Positions 51,468 to 58,397 of a DNA stretch of 64,000 nt are shown in pieces. Numbering within the stretch: position 1 is the first letter of the stretch; each line of letters opens with the position of its first letter. The stretch is taken from the NCBI RefSeq assembly GCF_006874425.1, contig NZ_VIJZ01000003.1, positions 310,001 to 374,000 of the forward strand, written 5' to 3'. A program made the translations under genes and the position numbers. Source of the DNA: Paenibacillus ottowii (GTDB taxonomy: Bacteria > Bacillota > Bacilli > Paenibacillales > Paenibacillaceae). Below the pieces are notes generated by a model. It searched no databases, was not told where the DNA came from, and was given only the letters and a program-made list of their open reading frames with translations.

Positions 51468-51505
51468 GGTTCTCTATACCTGTGTGATTAACGGTATAGG
51501 GAACC
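51468..51505. terminator. Bidirectional terminator
   Basis: GGTTCTCTATACC (51468-51480) pairs with GGTATAGGGAACC (51493-51505); T-run on the plus side and AAAAAGAA on the other. Between convergent anti-sigma and ABC permease genes. Confidence 0.8.
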
Positions 51506-51560
51506 CCTTTTTATTGGTCTAATGAACCCCTGTCTGCGGCGAAGCTGTGATATCCCCACC

Positions 51561-52385
51561 TTACTTTACAGAGCCTTGCGTAACACCATTGATAATCCAT
51601 TTTTGTGCAATCAGGTAGACAATAATCATTGGCAGCAAAGCCATCAGGTACGAGGCAAAGGCCAGATTAAAGTCGGTATTGAACTGCCCCTGAAATACAT
51701 ACTGAACGAGCGGCAATGTATATTGCTCCGCATCGCTAATAATAATGAGCGGCAGCAAAAAGTCATTATATGTGGACAGACAAGTGAGAATCCCCACCGT
51801 AGCACTAATCGGCGCCATCAGCGGGAATATAATGCGCCAAAATGTCCCCCATGTCGTCGCACCATCTACCGTGGCCGCCTCTTCCAAGGCTACCGGAATG
51901 GAGCGAATATAACCCACATACACGAAGACATTAAACGCCAAGCCATATACCGTATGCAGCACAATGAGGCCCACCAGATTGGTCATATGAAGTCCCGAGG
52001 CCAGCTTCACAATCGGCAGCATGATGATCGGAAACGGAATAAACATAGCGCTCACAAAGTAAAAATATAACCCCTTGAAGAAACGCCGCTGCATATTGCG
52101 GGCAATGGCGTAAGCAACCATGGAATTGGTGAGCAAAGTGAGTACGACCGTCGAGGTCGTCACCATCACACTGTTCCGAAAAGCGCTGAAGAAATGGGTC
52201 ATTTCCACTGCACGACTAAAATTCTCCCAATGCAGCTCCGTTGGAAAGGCAAAGGCGGAATGCGCCATCTGCTCAGGACTTTTAAGTGCAATCGTCACCG
52301 TCATATAAAGGGGAAACAGGATAAATATTGTCCCCAGCGCAACCAGAATCAGCACAGGCCAGTTAGTACGTCTGCTTGTTTTCAT
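51561..52385 (-). CDS. Sugar ABC transporter permease (MalG/AraQ-type)
   Basis: A 274-residue CUT1-family permease with six membrane segments. LILVALGTIFILFPLYMTVT starts the protein, and PVALEEAATVDGATTWGTFW (the EAA loop, EAAxxDGA) contacts the ATPase. It shares the A of its ATG with the TGA of the upstream permease. Third gene of a binding protein - permease - permease operon. No ATPase gene in the set, as is common for CUT1 systems that use the shared MsmX-type ATPase. Sugar unknown. Confidence 0.9.
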   Translation of the reverse strand: MKTSRRTNWPVLILVALGTIFILFPLYMTVTIALKSPEQMAHSAFAFPTELHWENFSRAVEMTHFFSAFRNSVMVTTSTVVLTLLTNSMVAYAIARNMQRRFFKGLYFYFVSAMFIPFPIIMLPIVKLASGLHMTNLVGLIVLHTVYGLAFNVFVYVGYIRSIPVALEEAATVDGATTWGTFWRIIFPLMAPISATVGILTCLSTYNDFLLPLIIISDAEQYTLPLVQYVFQGQFNTDFNLAFASYLMALLPMIIVYLIAQKWIINGVTQGSVK

Positions 52386-53251
52386 CAGTTATCCATCTCC
52401 CTTCTCTGGAGGAATCGCAGCTGTAAGATGGAAATGATCGCGATCACAATAAAGTAAATCACTGAGTTAGCCGATTGATAGGCAAATTCCCCGCCTCTAA
52501 AGCCTCCAGTGTATATCAGATGGGAAATCGACTGCGTGGCCCGACCCGGTCCACCGTTCGTCAAAGCCACGATCTGATCGAATACCATCAGGGAATTTTT
52601 CATCGCCAATACCATATTGATCGTAAAAAACGGAGCAATCAACGGAAAGGTAATGCTCCAGAATTCACGCCATTTACCTGCACCGTCCAGATTGGACGCC
52701 TCATACAGACTGGTCGGGATCGTTTGCAGCCCTGCCAGATAAAGAATCGTATTAAAGGCAATGCCCTGCCATACGGCTACGATGACCACCCCCACCCAAG
52801 CTAACTGCTCACTTCCCAGGATGTTTGTCGATAATGAACCGATGCCCAAATTCTGTCCCCAAATCGTAAACACGTTCGAGAACAGGTAATTAAATATGTA
52901 ACCTACGATCAACACACTCAATATATTAGGCAAGAAATAAATTCCGCGAAAAAAATTGCGAAAACGTATTTTAACGTTTAGCCCCATGGCTATCAGCAAG
53001 CTGAGAATATTAATCGCAATGGTAACCACAATCGCAAATTTGAAAGTAAACCAGTATGCGTTACCCACATTGTCATCCTGAAACAAATTAATGTAGTTCT
53101 TAAATCCGACAAAGTCATACTGATGGCCGAATCCATTCCAATTGGTAAGCGAATAATACAATCCCTGCAGGGCAGGCAAGGTTAAAAACAGAAAAAACAA
53201 TAGCACTGCCGGCACCGTCATCCAGTAAAAAGTCGTTAGTCGCTTATTCAT
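52385..53251 (-). CDS. Sugar ABC transporter permease (MalF/UgpA-type)
   Basis: A 288-residue CUT1-family permease. It has the expected N-terminal TM (YWMTVPAVLLFFLFLTLPAL), YSLTNWNGFGHQYDFVGFKN, and the EAA loop PTSLYEASNLDGAGKWREFW. VALTNGGPGRATQSISHLIY is typical of family members for oligosaccharide uptake. Second gene in the operon, 16 bases after the binding-protein gene. Confidence 0.9.
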   Translation of the reverse strand: MNKRLTTFYWMTVPAVLLFFLFLTLPALQGLYYSLTNWNGFGHQYDFVGFKNYINLFQDDNVGNAYWFTFKFAIVVTIAINILSLLIAMGLNVKIRFRNFFRGIYFLPNILSVLIVGYIFNYLFSNVFTIWGQNLGIGSLSTNILGSEQLAWVGVVIVAVWQGIAFNTILYLAGLQTIPTSLYEASNLDGAGKWREFWSITFPLIAPFFTINMVLAMKNSLMVFDQIVALTNGGPGRATQSISHLIYTGGFRGGEFAYQSANSVIYFIVIAIISILQLRFLQRREMDN

Positions 53252-53267
53252 GTCTCATCCTCCTCTC

Positions 53268-54500
53268 CTATCGGCGGTTAGCTACCTTGTTCCATTCCCG
53301 GTCGAGCTTGGTCAGATAGGCGTCGATGTCTCCGTTTTGCAGGAAGGCCTGCACAATAGAATTCAATTGGACCGCTTTGGGAATATAGTGATCGGCGAAA
53401 TCAATGACACGGCCTGACTTAAAATACGGCAGCAGCTCTGCCACACTCGGGTCATCCTGCGTGACCCCCTTCACTGCTGAAAACAACGTTTGCTCCGTAA
53501 TGTATTGCTTGCTGTTCTCTGGCTTCAATAGGAAGGCAATAAACTCTTCAGCCTCCTTTTTATGCGGGGTGCTTTCTGAAACGGCTAAAAGCGTGTCTAT
53601 ACCAGACACCAGCTTGACCGCCTTTGCGTCATTCCCCGTGGGTAACGGGAAAAATCCGAGATCCACTTTCGGGTTGGCTTTGCGAATTTCAGATATAGCC
53701 CACGAGCCCTGAATGTACATCAGTGCCTGCCCGTTAGCGAAAGCACGGTTACCGTCAGCATAGTTTTTGCCAAAATTATCACTATGTCCGTATTTCAGCA
53801 GCTCCAGCTGCTTTTCCGCAACCTCGTGGTACTTATCCTGAAAAGTGACCTGATTCTCACGCCGTTGCAGAAAAAAATCAATACCCACCAAGTTCGGACC
53901 CAGGGCATTAAGAGGGAGATTCGTTTGCCAATCATCTTTATATGTAAAATAAAACGGGATTTTGCCGGCAGCCTTGATCTTTTGCGCCATTGCGATCAAT
54001 TCATCCCACGTTTTGGGCACCTGTAATCCCATTTCCTTAAAAAGTGTTTTGTTATACATCACACCGTTCGCATTCGCAGCATAAGGAATTCCATACACAG
54101 GATCGACTCCGGTCACATCCTTAAGCATTTTGAGATAAATCGGGTCTACTGTACGTGGTAATTCCGTATTCGCTAGATCCGCAAAAATACCGCTCTGCGC
54201 CAAAATGGAGTAAGTATCGGTCGCCCCAAGCCCCACAATGTCAGGTACATCGTTTTTGACCACCCGGGTCAATAACACCGTCTCAGCCTCTGGCGGATTA
54301 ACCTGTGTCACTTCAATACCAGGATGCTCCCGATTGAATTGTGCAATCAGCTTGTCAAATGAACCCTTGGCTTCCGGCTTATTTTGAAAAAACTCAATTT
54401 GCACTTTGCCTGAATCGTCACTTTTATTGCATGCGCTTACAATAATTGCTAGCACCAGGATTGCCGCTACTGTAGATAGCCTTTTGATCCCATTCCACAT
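53268..54500 (-). CDS. Sugar ABC transporter substrate-binding lipoprotein
   Basis: A 410-residue lipoprotein (VLAIIVSAC lipobox near residue 24). Family-1 solute-binding pattern: VQIEFFQNKPEAKGSFDKLI, FNREHPGIEVTQVNPPEAE, DVPDIVGLGATDTYSILAQS, YAANANGVMYNKTLFKEMGL (the canonical Y-N-K-x-x-F). First gene of the operon, with AGGAGG upstream of the ATG at 54500. Sugar not identifiable; the GH130 and CE7 genes at 62-64 kb hint at glycan use in this region but are not linked. Confidence 0.9.
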   Translation of the reverse strand: MWNGIKRLSTVAAILVLAIIVSACNKSDDSGKVQIEFFQNKPEAKGSFDKLIAQFNREHPGIEVTQVNPPEAETVLLTRVVKNDVPDIVGLGATDTYSILAQSGIFADLANTELPRTVDPIYLKMLKDVTGVDPVYGIPYAANANGVMYNKTLFKEMGLQVPKTWDELIAMAQKIKAAGKIPFYFTYKDDWQTNLPLNALGPNLVGIDFFLQRRENQVTFQDKYHEVAEKQLELLKYGHSDNFGKNYADGNRAFANGQALMYIQGSWAISEIRKANPKVDLGFFPLPTGNDAKAVKLVSGIDTLLAVSESTPHKKEAEEFIAFLLKPENSKQYITEQTLFSAVKGVTQDDPSVAELLPYFKSGRVIDFADHYIPKAVQLNSIVQAFLQNGDIDAYLTKLDREWNKVANRR

Positions 54501-54613
54501 GCTTATACCTCCTTTTCTACTATGTCAATCTATGCGGGACTAGACAATTAATACCCGTCCCTTGCAGAAAAGAAACGATACACCGTATTTCAACCCTCAA
54601 CGTCCGTATAAAA

Positions 54614-54654
54614 AAAAGATCCAGCTAACCTCCGAATGGTTGCTTGGATCTTTT
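54614..54654 (-). terminator. Terminator of the lantibiotic immunity operon
   Basis: AAAAGATCCA-GCTAACC pairs with GGTTGC-TTGGATCTTTT around a 7-base loop; on the minus strand T-rich sequence follows. Confidence 0.75.
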
Positions 54655-54686
54655 CTATTTGTATAGTACCAACTATAAAATTTATA

Positions 54687-55457
54687 TTAAAAAACTCGTT
54701 TTTGCCACCGTACACAACTAATAATAATGCACACGACCAACATTCCCCCTGTACACATCCAAAATTCAAATGAGTTGTCAATCCTTAGAGCAAGCAATAT
54801 TTCGCGAAACGGGTCCATTAACATAATAAGCGGTCTAGACAATTTAAAGAGGTATACAGATAAAACCAGAATTGATAGATAAGCAAACAGGGGTCGAGAT
54901 ACAAATAAGCATACAGCGCTGCTCAACATGAGCTTCACCAAGCACACCATAAGCAGTATAAGATAAAATGTGAGTATGTAGGTTATGGCATCAGACAAGG
55001 TAGAAGGTGTTGATGCACCATATTTCAAGAAAGTAGCGCTATGCGGGAAAAGAAACCATCCTGCAAGCACACTTATAAACAAACCTGTCCCAACGAAAAT
55101 GACTGTTGTGATCGATAGTGCGAGCATCTTGGCAAGCCAGAACCATAAACGACGATACGGACGCAACATGTAAAGCCTATACGCCCCTGAATAAAGATCA
55201 CCACTCAACTGATCCACATATAGGATAGGTAACATCGCCAAAGTTAGAAATAAAGCAACCTCACTCATCATTAGCCATGGCAGGTTTAAATTATTGACGA
55301 GCATGCTTCCTTCGCCAAAACGGAAGATCTTTGTTCCCGTCATTTTATAGCTCCATATAATCGCTACAATTATTAAAATATAGGCTACGTACAACGAACA
55401 AGTGGACTTCCGCTTCCAAATTCGTTCCATTTCACTGTGCCAGATTCCCAGCATCAA
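54687..55457 (-). CDS. Lantibiotic immunity ABC permease (LanG-type)
   Basis: A 256-residue membrane protein of the ABC-2 type with six hydrophobic segments (LYVAYILIIVAIIWSYKMTG, EVALFLTLAMLPILYVDQLS, LTFYLILLMVCLVKLMLSSA). The DQLSGDLYSGAYRLYMLRPY stretch is typical of self-protection permeases (LanE/LanG, BcrB). It is third after an ATPase and a first permease, 9 bases apart from the latter; the three-gene order FEG matches lantibiotic immunity. A terminator follows. It probably expels lantibiotic from the membrane. Confidence 0.75.
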   Translation of the reverse strand: MMLGIWHSEMERIWKRKSTCSLYVAYILIIVAIIWSYKMTGTKIFRFGEGSMLVNNLNLPWLMMSEVALFLTLAMLPILYVDQLSGDLYSGAYRLYMLRPYRRLWFWLAKMLALSITTVIFVGTGLFISVLAGWFLFPHSATFLKYGASTPSTLSDAITYILTFYLILLMVCLVKLMLSSAVCLFVSRPLFAYLSILVLSVYLFKLSRPLIMLMDPFREILLALRIDNSFEFWMCTGGMLVVCIIISCVRWQKRVF

Positions 55458-55466
55458 GCAATCCCC

Positions 55467-56267
55467 CTAACACAAATAATCATTGGCTACAAAGCGGCGA
55501 TATGCACCCCATGTAAACAAAACAAGATATACACTTACAACGGTAATGATGGCCCCATTCACAGATAAACTTCCGATTAAAGAATTATTCAATCCCGTAT
55601 GCTGCAGATATGGAATAATCATAAATGCGACCACATCATATAGGTATGGAATATGAGAAACAAAGGATGCCAATTTTAGATACAGCGGATCAAATAACAG
55701 AGAAGCCAAATTGTATACCATGCAAATACCGATAGCATATGTAACACTCTTGCTATACATAGCAAAAAAGCAATACAAGGAACTTATAGCTAATAGAGAA
55801 GCAAGCGCCCAACCGTAGTATTCAAGTATTTGCAGTCGCTGTAATATGGATAGACTCGCGTCACTTAAATGATATGAATATCTCCATATCTCAGCGATTA
55901 CTTGTGATGAAATCGCAAATACAAGGAGAAGAAACAAGATAGAACTATTCAGAACTAGCAGCTTACTCCAAAAAATCTGACCGCGAGTAAACCGACGCAT
56001 AAATAATAGCCGCAGCCGTCCACTTTGAAATTCCTCAGTAAACACAGCAGCAGCTAAAGCAGCCACAGCACTGTTGCAAAATAAATATAAATTCTCCTGC
56101 AGACTGGTGAGTATAAAATTCTGGTGTAGCACCTCTATTGGGACATTCCGAGTACGCAAATAATATAATCCTGTCGAGTAGGCTAGCACAGGTGTACATA
56201 AAACCATAAGCCAGAACCACTTCCGCTTCCACAATCGTTCAAATTCACTTTGTATCAATCGCTTCAT
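55467..56267 (-). CDS. Lantibiotic immunity ABC permease (LanE-type)
   Basis: A 266-residue ABC-2 permease, paralogous in layout with the next gene (both begin with a short FERLWKRK / MERIWKRKS-like motif, then a membrane helix). It has FTEEFQSGRLRLLFMRRFTR after the second membrane helix, a hallmark of this permease group. Its start overlaps the ATPase stop by four bases (ATGA), so the pair is co-translated. With the next gene it forms the heterodimeric membrane part of a LanFEG-type pump. Confidence 0.75.
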   Translation of the reverse strand: MKRLIQSEFERLWKRKWFWLMVLCTPVLAYSTGLYYLRTRNVPIEVLHQNFILTSLQENLYLFCNSAVAALAAAVFTEEFQSGRLRLLFMRRFTRGQIFWSKLLVLNSSILFLLLVFAISSQVIAEIWRYSYHLSDASLSILQRLQILEYYGWALASLLAISSLYCFFAMYSKSVTYAIGICMVYNLASLLFDPLYLKLASFVSHIPYLYDVVAFMIIPYLQHTGLNNSLIGSLSVNGAIITVVSVYLVLFTWGAYRRFVANDYLC

Positions 56268-56992
56268 AGTCCCATTAACCCCATAAAGGCTTCCTCCAGA
56301 CGTTGGCCTTCCTTTAACAGATGATCAGCAGGTCCCTGCCAAACTAGCCTGCCCTCTTTAATCACGATAAGTTCATCGCACATCTGTTGCAATTCGTCCA
56401 GCAGATGACTGGAGATGAAAAAGGCATAATTCGCAGAATCACGCAAAGCAAGCACAATATCTCGCAATTCTCTCATCCCCATGGGATCAAGACCATTAGA
56501 CGGTTCATCCAGCAACAAAAGCTCAGGAGAACCCAGCATGGACTGTGCAATACCTAGTCTTTGCTTCATCCCAAGCGAATAGGTTTTTACCTTGTCGTCG
56601 CCCCGCGTTTCTAATCTCACCTTTGTAAGCAATTCCTCGATATGTGCCTCCCGATCTGAGGATGCAATTTCAGGGTGCAATCGTGACAAATTACGCAGAA
56701 CCTGCCTGCCTGTCATATAATCAAAAAAGACTGGCGATTCAATAATGGCCCCCACCTTGGACAGTGCCTTTTCCCGATCCGTGCGTACATCATATGAAGC
56801 TATCTGTACAGAGCCGCTGGTCGGCTGCATTAATCCAGTCATAATACGCATCATCGTTGTTTTGCCCGCTCCATTGGGTCCGATGAATCCATAAATCTTC
56901 CCTTTCTGAAGCTTGAATGAAATGTCATTCAGTAAATGTCTTTTCCCCATTTTTTTTGTTACCTGATTGACCTCCAGTAAGAAGTCCGACAT
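56264..56992 (-). CDS. Lantibiotic immunity ABC ATPase (LanF-type)
   Basis: A 242-residue ATP-binding subunit. Walker A GPNGAGKTT near residue 38, signature YSLGMKQRLGIAQSM, Walker B LLLLDEPSNGLDP, H-loop SSHLLDELQQM. The usual Q-loop glutamine is Glu (GAIIESPVFFDYMTGR), the E-loop known for LanF lantibiotic-immunity ATPases and bacitracin-type BcrA. Transcribed together with two ABC-2 permeases; the candidate lantibiotic gene is 320 bases upstream on the same strand. It should power removal of the cognate (or a related) peptide from the membrane. Confidence 0.82.
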   Translation of the reverse strand: MSDFLLEVNQVTKKMGKRHLLNDISFKLQKGKIYGFIGPNGAGKTTMMRIMTGLMQPTSGSVQIASYDVRTDREKALSKVGAIIESPVFFDYMTGRQVLRNLSRLHPEIASSDREAHIEELLTKVRLETRGDDKVKTYSLGMKQRLGIAQSMLGSPELLLLDEPSNGLDPMGMRELRDIVLALRDSANYAFFISSHLLDELQQMCDELIVIKEGRLVWQGPADHLLKEGQRLEEAFMGLMGL

Positions 56993-57083
56993 ATCGTTTC
57001 CTCCATCCCATGATTGATAGGTATGATTACGAATAAGTATAAAGTCTATTTAATAATGATTAATATCGCTTGCATAAAGTAGA

Positions 57084-57280
57084 AAATATCACAAGTTGCG
57101 AAATGTAAACAAATTACTTTCTATGTAAAATAAAAATATAACCATTTATTAATATCAATTTATTTAAATATATGGTTATTATATTTTCACGCGCTCATTG
57201 ATCTTTACCATATAAAAATAGCCCATCAGTAGGCGCGCTACCTCAGGGCTATCGGACTAATAAAACATATATCTTTCCTT
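57084..57280. repeat. Imperfect direct repeat A, downstream of the lantibiotic gene
   Basis: Copy A of a repeat whose copy B is at 58182-58374, same orientation. Shared blocks include ATATCACA(A/T)GTTGC(G/A)AAATGTAAA, TTTAAATATATGGTT(A/G)TTATATT, CATT(G/A)ATCTTTACCAT and the terminator hairpin CGCGCTACCTCAGGGCTAT. Confidence 0.8.
57218..57252 (-). terminator. Terminator within repeat A (after lanA)
   Basis: ATAGCCC (57218-57224) pairs with GGGCTAT (57246-57252), inner pairing TAGGCGCGCTA; A/T-run beyond on the minus strand. Confidence 0.7.
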
Positions 57281-57312
57281 TGTCAAGCTGAAAGGAAGAA
57301 TCGTGATGTTCA

Positions 57313-57483
57313 TCACAATGCTTCAATATTAGAAAAACATTTTACACCTGCTGTTTCAGAACAAAAATTGATGGCTGTTCTGCACATAGCGGTGCATTGC
57401 CATGCCAAACTTGTTACTTGAGGTTCTACTGAACCTTTAGACTTGTTAATTTGTACATCCAAATCAAAAATATTGTTTTCCAT
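57313..57483 (-). CDS. Class I lantibiotic precursor peptide (nisin-like)
   Basis: A 56-residue precursor. Leader of about 22 residues MENNIFDLDVQINKSKGSVE followed by PQ, with the FDLD form of the class I F(N/D)LD box bound by LanB/LanC, and a Pro-Gln before the likely cleavage as in subtilin. Core of 34 residues begins VTSLAWQCTAMCRTAINFCS and ends KCFSNIEAL, with four cysteines and Thr/Ser positions that line up with nisin rings A to C (S3/C8, T9/C12, T14/C19) and a fourth T22/C26. The ATG at 57483 is preferred: the frame is open to 57612, but the upstream part is not leader-like and GAGGAG lies before 57483. No LanB, LanC, LanT or LanP is in the window. The LanFEG pump lies downstream. 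Confidence 0.82.
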   Translation of the reverse strand: MENNIFDLDVQINKSKGSVEPQVTSLAWQCTAMCRTAINFCSETAGVKCFSNIEAL

Positions 57484-57612
57484 TTTTCCCAAACTCCTCT
57501 CAATATTCATCTTTAATAATAAATTCAATGATTTTGTGTAATCTAAGAAGCTAATTATATGAAAGATATATCTCAAAAGATCGTCACCTATCGAAACATC
57601 CTCATATGCCAT

Positions 57613-58181
57613 TTTCTTTATATGGTTAGCACTTTATTAGGCATTATGCTGAAAAAAAATCCTGCAAATAACTAACCAGAACTTCTTGTATCGAGTATAA
57701 AGAAATATATGCTAATACATAATTATATATAGCTTAAATTATGTATATTCAAAACCTATTTGGTGACTAACTTATTGTGAATTCAAGGTTGGAAGATATA
57801 CTTCAATATTCAAGATGCATAAAAGGTATTATCAACGAATATCAAGCTTAATTAGCAAGAGCAACATGCAGACTCCAGTGCTTCGAATCCAATAAAAGCG
57901 ATGATGAGTCCTTTTGGTATGCCTTCGGACGTATCAACAAATAGTCGAACAATTTCCCGAACTTACAGAATTCGATTACGTATCCGCATAAAAACAAACG
58001 GCGATCCCAACCGCTGTCGAAAAATAATTCCCTAGATCAAATTAAGTTTTAGAACCACACCATGACCAGATCGTTATTGCAAGAAATCTTCATATATGAC
58101 AATGCGAAAAATCTTATGTGTGATCTTAGTTGACATTATAAAAATTTATGTAACAGGAATTATTCACTTCTTACAAATAAA
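57613..58181. other. AT-rich spacer between lanA and repeat B
   Basis: Apart from the weak relic at 57848-58036 I see no gene. Expected lantibiotic modification genes are absent here. Likely leader or promoter DNA for lanA. Confidence 0.4.
57848..58036 (-). pseudogene. Possible relic of a membrane-permease gene
   Basis: Open frame with no credible start. It reads LFFDSGWDRRLFLCGYVIEF and then GKLFDYLLIRP, resembling the cytoplasmic loop of DUF990-type ABC-2 permeases, before ending at TAA. An adjacent frame gives LIIAFIGFEALES. This suggests a decayed gene with frameshifts; low confidence. Confidence 0.25.
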
Positions 58182-58374
58182 ACAATATCACATGTTGCAA
58201 AATGTAAATATTTTACCTTATATGTAAACATAAATAATAAAAAATTATTATAATGCATTAATTTAAATATATGGTTGTTATATTTTCACGCTTTCATTAA
58301 TCTTTACCATAAAAAAATAGCCCCTCAGCAGACGCGCTACCTCAGGGCTATCCTTACAAAATATACGTTTGCCT
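58182..58374. repeat. Imperfect direct repeat B, downstream of the ABC-F gene
   Basis: Copy B of the repeat at 57084-57280. The two copies bracket about 900 bases containing lanA. Confidence 0.8.
58317..58351 (-). terminator. Terminator within repeat B (after the ABC-F gene)
   Basis: ATAGCCC (58317-58323) pairs with GGGCTAT (58345-58351), followed on the minus strand by seven T. Confidence 0.75.
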
Positions 58375-58397
58375 ATCTTCAGCAACCAGCCTACCAC

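Noticed and set aside
57484..57612. Longer lantibiotic precursor starting at 57612 (99 residues)
   Set aside because: The added 43 residues do not look like a leader, there is no good ribosome binding site there, and a GAGGAG lies before the inner ATG next to the FDLD box.
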